Part shown: positions 59,788 through 64,000 of the stretch, piece by piece
How the letters are laid out: each line of letters opens with the position of its first letter
How positions within the stretch are numbered: the first letter of the stretch is position 1
NCBI RefSeq assembly: GCF_018812025.1
Contig: NC_063061.1
Location: 876,001 to 940,000 of the forward strand
Source: Megalobrama amblycephala
Taxonomy: Eukaryota > Chordata > Actinopteri > Cypriniformes > Xenocyprididae
Reading direction: 5' to 3'
DNA: 64,000 bases
The notes under the pieces: generated by a model
The model's input: the letters and a program-made list of their open reading frames with translations, nothing else
What the model was told of the DNA's origin: nothing
Database searches by the model: none
Program-made: the position numbers and the translations under genes

Positions 59788-60240
59788 AGGATTAGTTCAC
59801 TTTAAAATGAAAATTACCCCAAGCTTTACTCACCCTCAAGCCATCCTAGGTGTACTTTCTTCTTTCTTTTGAACACAATCAGAGTTATATTAATAAATAT
59901 CCTGACGCATCCAAGCTTTATAATGGCAGTGAATGGGCACAATGAGTTTCAAGCTCAAGAATGCACATCCATCCAAAGCAAAATGTACTCCACGCGGTTC
60001 TGGGGGCTTAATAAAGGCCTTCTGAAGTGAAACAATGCATTTGTGTAAGAAAAAATATCCATATTTAACAAGCTGTAAAGTAAAATATCCAGCTTCCGCC
60101 AGAACGAATTGCAATATTGAATCGCAATATTCACATCCATGTGATCGGCCTCCTATAATGAACACACAGTTGAAGTTTCATCAAAATCAGTCAATGTATG
60201 CAGAAGTTATAACACTTCCTGTTTCCCTTTTCTGGCCATA
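59788..60240. mobile_element. TTAA-type element, left part only
   Basis: After TTAA (59784-59787) comes AGGATTAGTTCACTTTAAAA, almost the same tip as the 3901-9791 element. Then come tttactcaccctcaagccat and a body with tggcagtgaatgggcacaat. The inverted right end is absent, so the copy is truncated near 60240. Confidence 0.65.
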
Positions 60241-61559
60241 AATTCGTTTCAACGCCACGGCCAAACCATTCGTGATATCAAAAATCTGCTCACAATTTTG
60301 CATCCTCAATTCCAGAGCATGCGGTTCTCAAACAACCCTAAATATCCTTAGAGTGTGAAAGTTGTTCGGCCTGATGAGATCTATAACTCTATGAAGTAGT
60401 GGAGCTCCTCAAATACAACCATACCCCCCATGACAACTTGTGCCCGGCCCTGATGGCCGACGATTCCTACGTGTGTGCAAAGATTCAAGAGTTTTCGAGC
60501 ATTCTCATGCTTTTTTTTTTTTAAATCTGAGGATGATATCTCTGAAACTATGAATGTTATGAAACATTTCCCAAGACCATGTCATGTGAGTTTTTAGAGA
60601 AGGGTGATAAGATGCTAATAAAATATTGTATTGCTTTGTAAACATACTTGCAGTCTATTGTCTAATGTCTGGCGAGGTGAACTGCTCCACTCATGTTCCT
60701 ATCAACACCACTTTGATCCCACTATATACATTATCCACCCATTATCTGAAGTTTTTCTAGATAAAAAGCATATTCTTGGGACCTTATGTGAATTATTTGA
60801 ACAAATTAGATTATGAAATAGAATAGCTCCTGGAATGGCAGGTGCATTAGAGTTACAATTAGCATCAAGCAACAAAATTTAAAAGATTAATATTACGCTT
60901 TTACTCAAAACTCACTATAAATTTGCGCAAAACAGGAGAGACAGAGCACGTTGTGTACGCTCTTTCAGCTCTTCAGGTTGCATAATTCAGTGGGAAATGA
61001 ATAGAAATGGTATTCTGTATGACAAAAAAAAAAATGTGCAAACATGTGAGAATAAATCAATATTTATCTAAATATGCGCACTTTTGGACTAAGAGCCCTA
61101 ATGAATGCTGTCTAGTGCATCTACATGAACACAACTAAACCGCAGCAGACGTGAGAGAATATGAATGAACTGAATTATTCGATTCAAAATATCAAACATT
61201 ACAGACTGATTATTTTGCACTCCTGACATAAATTAAGAAATAAATGTCACTGCAACCTAGACCTTTATCAGCTGCAGTCCTTAATCTTTCTAATGAAATT
61301 CATTTTGTCCAGATCAAGTAAGAGTGTGATGTTTTAACATGCAGTGAACGTTGAACAACAATAATCTGGGGCCGTCGGCGATCGTAAAGGGGTATGTAAA
61401 GGGGTTAATCAAACAGTGCACAACAAATATAACCAAGTACCTTACATAGTGTGTAGTGTGTGGGTAATGTCTCTGATGGCGTATTGTCTATATATGACTG
61501 AGGGTTCAGATCGATCTCACCAGCAGAGATGAAAAGACTGCAAGCTCAAATCCATGCAG
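60241..61559. other. Sequence without a recognised gene
   Basis: 60250-60500 is richer in GC than its neighbours and may be another repeat, but I cannot assign it. The rest is AT-rich. Confidence 0.3.
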
Positions 61560-61805
61560 AGCTGTAAAGAGAGTAATCCCCTATAATGTTGGGTAAACTC
61601 AGAAATGAGGGAGATCAAGATCCATACGCAGAGAGTTTATTAACAGAATAAAAATACAACTACAGACTAGGAAAAACAACTGAAAAACAACAGGCAAACA
61701 AGACACAACTGGGAACACTCAGAGAACAAAGAAAACTAAAAACTGACTATGAAAAGGAGACCAGACAGGAAGTAACTATAAAGTTCACACACAAGACAGG
61801 TAACA
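61560..61805 (-). repeat. LTR-like remnant
   Basis: On the minus strand tgtcttgtgtgtgaacttta starts a T-rich run with repeated tttgttct and ttttagtt blocks. It leads to aataaactctctgcgtatgg (AATAAA at the complement of 61636-61641) and looks like the 3' part of a gypsy LTR. The 3' end is not resolved. Confidence 0.4.
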
Positions 61806-62444
61806 TATAACATCCCCAAATGTCCGATATACTACAGAAAGTGAGACAAAAGAATCATAATCCAAATAAGACGGCACAAAGCGTATGCTATAATCAAAGA
61901 GAGAGAGAGGAAAGTTGCTACTGCTGCCATCTCCAAACTCTGGTAAACCAGATCTATTTCTAGTAAAAACAACAACATGCCTTTCTTTCACCTTGTGACA
62001 TGACCTCAAGTCCTGAAAGTAGTCTTGCAAGAGTAGAATGATGGGAAAAAGACACATACATAGCAGTAAACACAGTGGATAATAATAAGAGCAGTGGCAA
62101 ATACATGATATTAACTAATGTGAGCCAAGTATTAACATTATGTTTTCTTATGTGGCCACGGCACAAACTAATGAACTGGGGAAATGAGCTCTGACGATGA
62201 GAGTGATTATGGTAAAAAGCATCTGCTCAAATTGAACCCTTCCAAGCCTAAAAAGGTAATAAATGTGCTATATTTTATTCTTTTGTATCTGTTTTTAAAT
62301 ATCTGGAGATTTGTATACTATTGCGGCAGTTAGAGAAAAATCCATCCGGGTCACTAAAGACCCAAATATGTAATAATGATTGGCGAACTATTCATGCATT
62401 TAATGCATAAATCTACATAGTCCATTGAGCAATGACATTAACTC
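61806..62444. other. Sequence without a recognised feature
   Basis: No gene or element boundary recognised; the open frame at 61785-62057 on the minus strand has no motif. Confidence 0.3.
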
Positions 62445-62448
62445 TTAA

Positions 62449-63674
62449 AGGGGTACTTCACCCCTGGAAAGATGAATGTGTATTTAAAATTGGTCATTTA
62501 TGTAGTAGAAATGTGAAATTATTTTTGAATTTGGAGCTTTCTAGACTGAGAAAAGGCAGAAAATGTATTTTTGACTAATGTGGATGAAAGACAACAACTC
62601 CCAGAATGCACTTGTTTTGCGGCCCCTGCGAGGCCACGGCCAAACCACGCCTATCGGTTACAGGCGGAATTACCAGGAAAATTCAAACAACTAGGCTTGC
62701 TTTGTTACATATTAATTCTATAAATCGTCAGTTAGTTCATACATTTACAGCGAAATGGTGCTAAATTGCTTTGTACCTGGATGTACACCCAAAAGCAGGA
62801 AAGGACAAGTAAGTTTCCATCATTTTCCGATTAAGTTAAAGATTTGGAGCGATGTAAACAGTGGCTGCGGGCCATCAAACACCCGAAGTTTGGAGATGAC
62901 ACCGTTATAGAAAGCCTAAAAAAACGCAGAATATGTAGTCTCCATTTCAAGCACGAGGACTACGAACCAAATATCCTTGCAATGAAGAGAACCATTCTGA
63001 AGGACACCGCGATCGATATTCACTTTCCCAGAGGACGAACAGCCTGGGCATCTGGTACTAAGCGTATTCGCCTAGAGGTTAGACTCGCTGATACTAGACT
63101 GATAACACAGTAGCCTATATGTAGTGTTGTAGGTAGCAGTAAAACTGCAAACTTAGCAAAGTAACGTTAGATAGACAATTACATATAAGTTGCATATAAG
63201 TTGACTGTTATCAAAGTAAAGCCACTGTTCTGTAAAACTGAGTTAGTCTATTTATCTATTTATGCTAACGTTACCACAAAAGCCTGTTGCTGTATTGGTT
63301 GAGATGACTGCAGAGACCGATAAATTTGCGAGATGAACCACTGATGTAGTGCAGACTATAACAAAATATGTTAAGCTTAAAAATATAATTGACACCCACT
63401 TTTGATCAAATCTTTGATCTATGTCCGTGAGTAACCTCAAAAGTGCATATGTATGGGCGTGGTGAAAAAATGCAGAACTACCTGCTATTACTGGCTGTAG
63501 TTTTATGCCTCTGGCCAAAAAAGCCTCCGATGACGCAAAATGACGATTTGCATAAGGCATAAATGCATAAATCTCTCATCTCGGGCTGATATGAAGGGGG
63601 AAAGCACGGTAATTCGAAAATACTAGTGGTATTCTACTAATACAAAGCTTAATGCTAAATCCTGAAGTAACCCT
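62449..63674 (+). mobile_element. TTAA-flanked, THAP-bearing DNA transposon (Kolobok-like), internally deleted
   Basis: The ends AGGGGTACTTCA and, complemented, AGGGTTACTTCA (one mismatch in 12) are bounded by TTAA at 62445-62448 and 63675-63678. The unit of 1226 bp carries a THAP zinc-finger frame near its left end. TTAA duplications together with a THAP domain are the combination known for Kolobok transposons. P-type elements also have THAP but make 8-bp duplications. The catalytic part of a transposase is absent, so this is a deletion derivative. Confidence 0.7.
62755..63113 (+). pseudogene. THAP domain reading frame with one frameshift
   Basis: Translation from ATG 62755 gives MVLNCFVPGCTPKSRKGQVS then FHHFP. 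After a 1-base frameshift between about 62830 and 62842 it continues ERCKQWLRAIKH and later RRICSLHFKHEDYE, ending with a stop at 63111-63113. Zinc ligands Cys5, Cys10 and the C-x2-H pair (CSLH) of the C2CH THAP finger are present. So are the invariant Trp (KQW), the Pro after Phe (FHHFP) and an AVPTIF-like box (DTAIDIHFP). THAP domains bind DNA in the major and minor groove. Without the frameshift the domain would be about 95 residues, the usual size. The frameshift could also be an assembly error. Confidence 0.8.
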
Positions 63675-63678
63675 TTAA

Positions 63679-64000
63679 CTCTTTTTTTGTTTGTTTTTGT
63701 TTTTTTAAGTTGCCAGCGGTCTCATAAATGGCGGAAAATTCTGTCAAGTGTTAAGAGTATTATTAACAGTAACTGGCAGTATAATAGTATTAATTGAATG
63801 TATTTAATGATCAACCACTTTGTGTTTTCTCTAGGAGCTCTAACTTGAGGGATAAACTTTTTCTCTTCTCCGACTACCCTTGTTGATGCCCAGGGTAATT
63901 TTCCATGTTACAATTGTGCAATGCAAATCATTTACACATCCACGTACGTCTAAAACATATAAGGTCAGACATTTCATGTACGTTGCTATATGTTGGCAAA
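63679..64000. other. Sequence without a recognised feature
   Basis: AT-rich end of the window after a T/G-rich run (63680-63707). No exon recognised. Confidence 0.35.

Noticed and set aside
62844..63113. Independent gene starting at 62844
   Set aside because: The first codon there is TTG and the frame is the second half of a THAP domain whose first half lies upstream in another frame, so it is one broken unit.

Overview
The window is vertebrate genomic DNA, most likely from a teleost of the carp/zebrafish group (Cypriniformes). The basis is one split neuronal receptor gene with spliceosomal introns, plus a dense fish-type repeat load: Tc1-like transposons, TTAA-flanked elements, DIRS-like retroelements, a chromodomain Ty3/gypsy retrotransposon, a tRNA-derived SINE and long microsatellites. 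Nothing looks prokaryotic.

The only host gene I can support is a GABA-A receptor beta subunit (beta2-like) on the minus strand. Five exons are placed to the base by reading frame and splice sites: 48649-48731 (83 bp, Cys-loop), 19325-19462 (138 bp), 17931-18083 (153 bp, M1 and the start of M2), 13206-13450 (245 bp, M2-M3) and 306-653 (end of the M3-M4 loop, M4 and stop). The signal peptide and N-terminal exons lie beyond base 64000 or were not recognised. A sixth, phase-compatible 141-bp cassette exon is predicted at 10470-10610, inside the large cytoplasmic loop, at the position where the human GABRB2 long isoform carries its extra exon.

Region by region, 1-20 kb holds the 3' exons, a dead Tc1-like copy (1900-3038) and a nested stack at 3.3-9.9 kb. 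In that stack a 5290-bp gypsy element with identical LTRs and open gag and pol sits in the hairpin stem of a TTAA element, which itself sits in a hAT-like remnant. A second dead Tc1 copy splits a solo LTR at 15957-17721. The 29-kb intron (19.5-48.6 kb) holds a DIRS-like element split by another Tc1-like copy (23.3-28.7 kb), further DIRS fragments, several MITEs, and a 1.86-kb fold-back element filled with a higher-order tandem repeat (40607-42468). Two related palindromic TA elements lie on either side of the 83-bp exon. From 50 to 62 kb there is no gene I recognise, only MITEs and a nested pair of elements with a tRNA-like segment (53971-55373). At 62449-63674 a TTAA-flanked element carries a THAP zinc-finger reading frame, as expected for a Kolobok-type transposon.

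The strongest leads are the cassette exon, the self-primed and apparently very young gypsy element, the THAP-bearing TTAA element whose ends resemble those of the nearby TTAA MITEs, and the satellite-bearing fold-back element. No database search was possible. Family names rest on recognised motifs and on recollection of the families.
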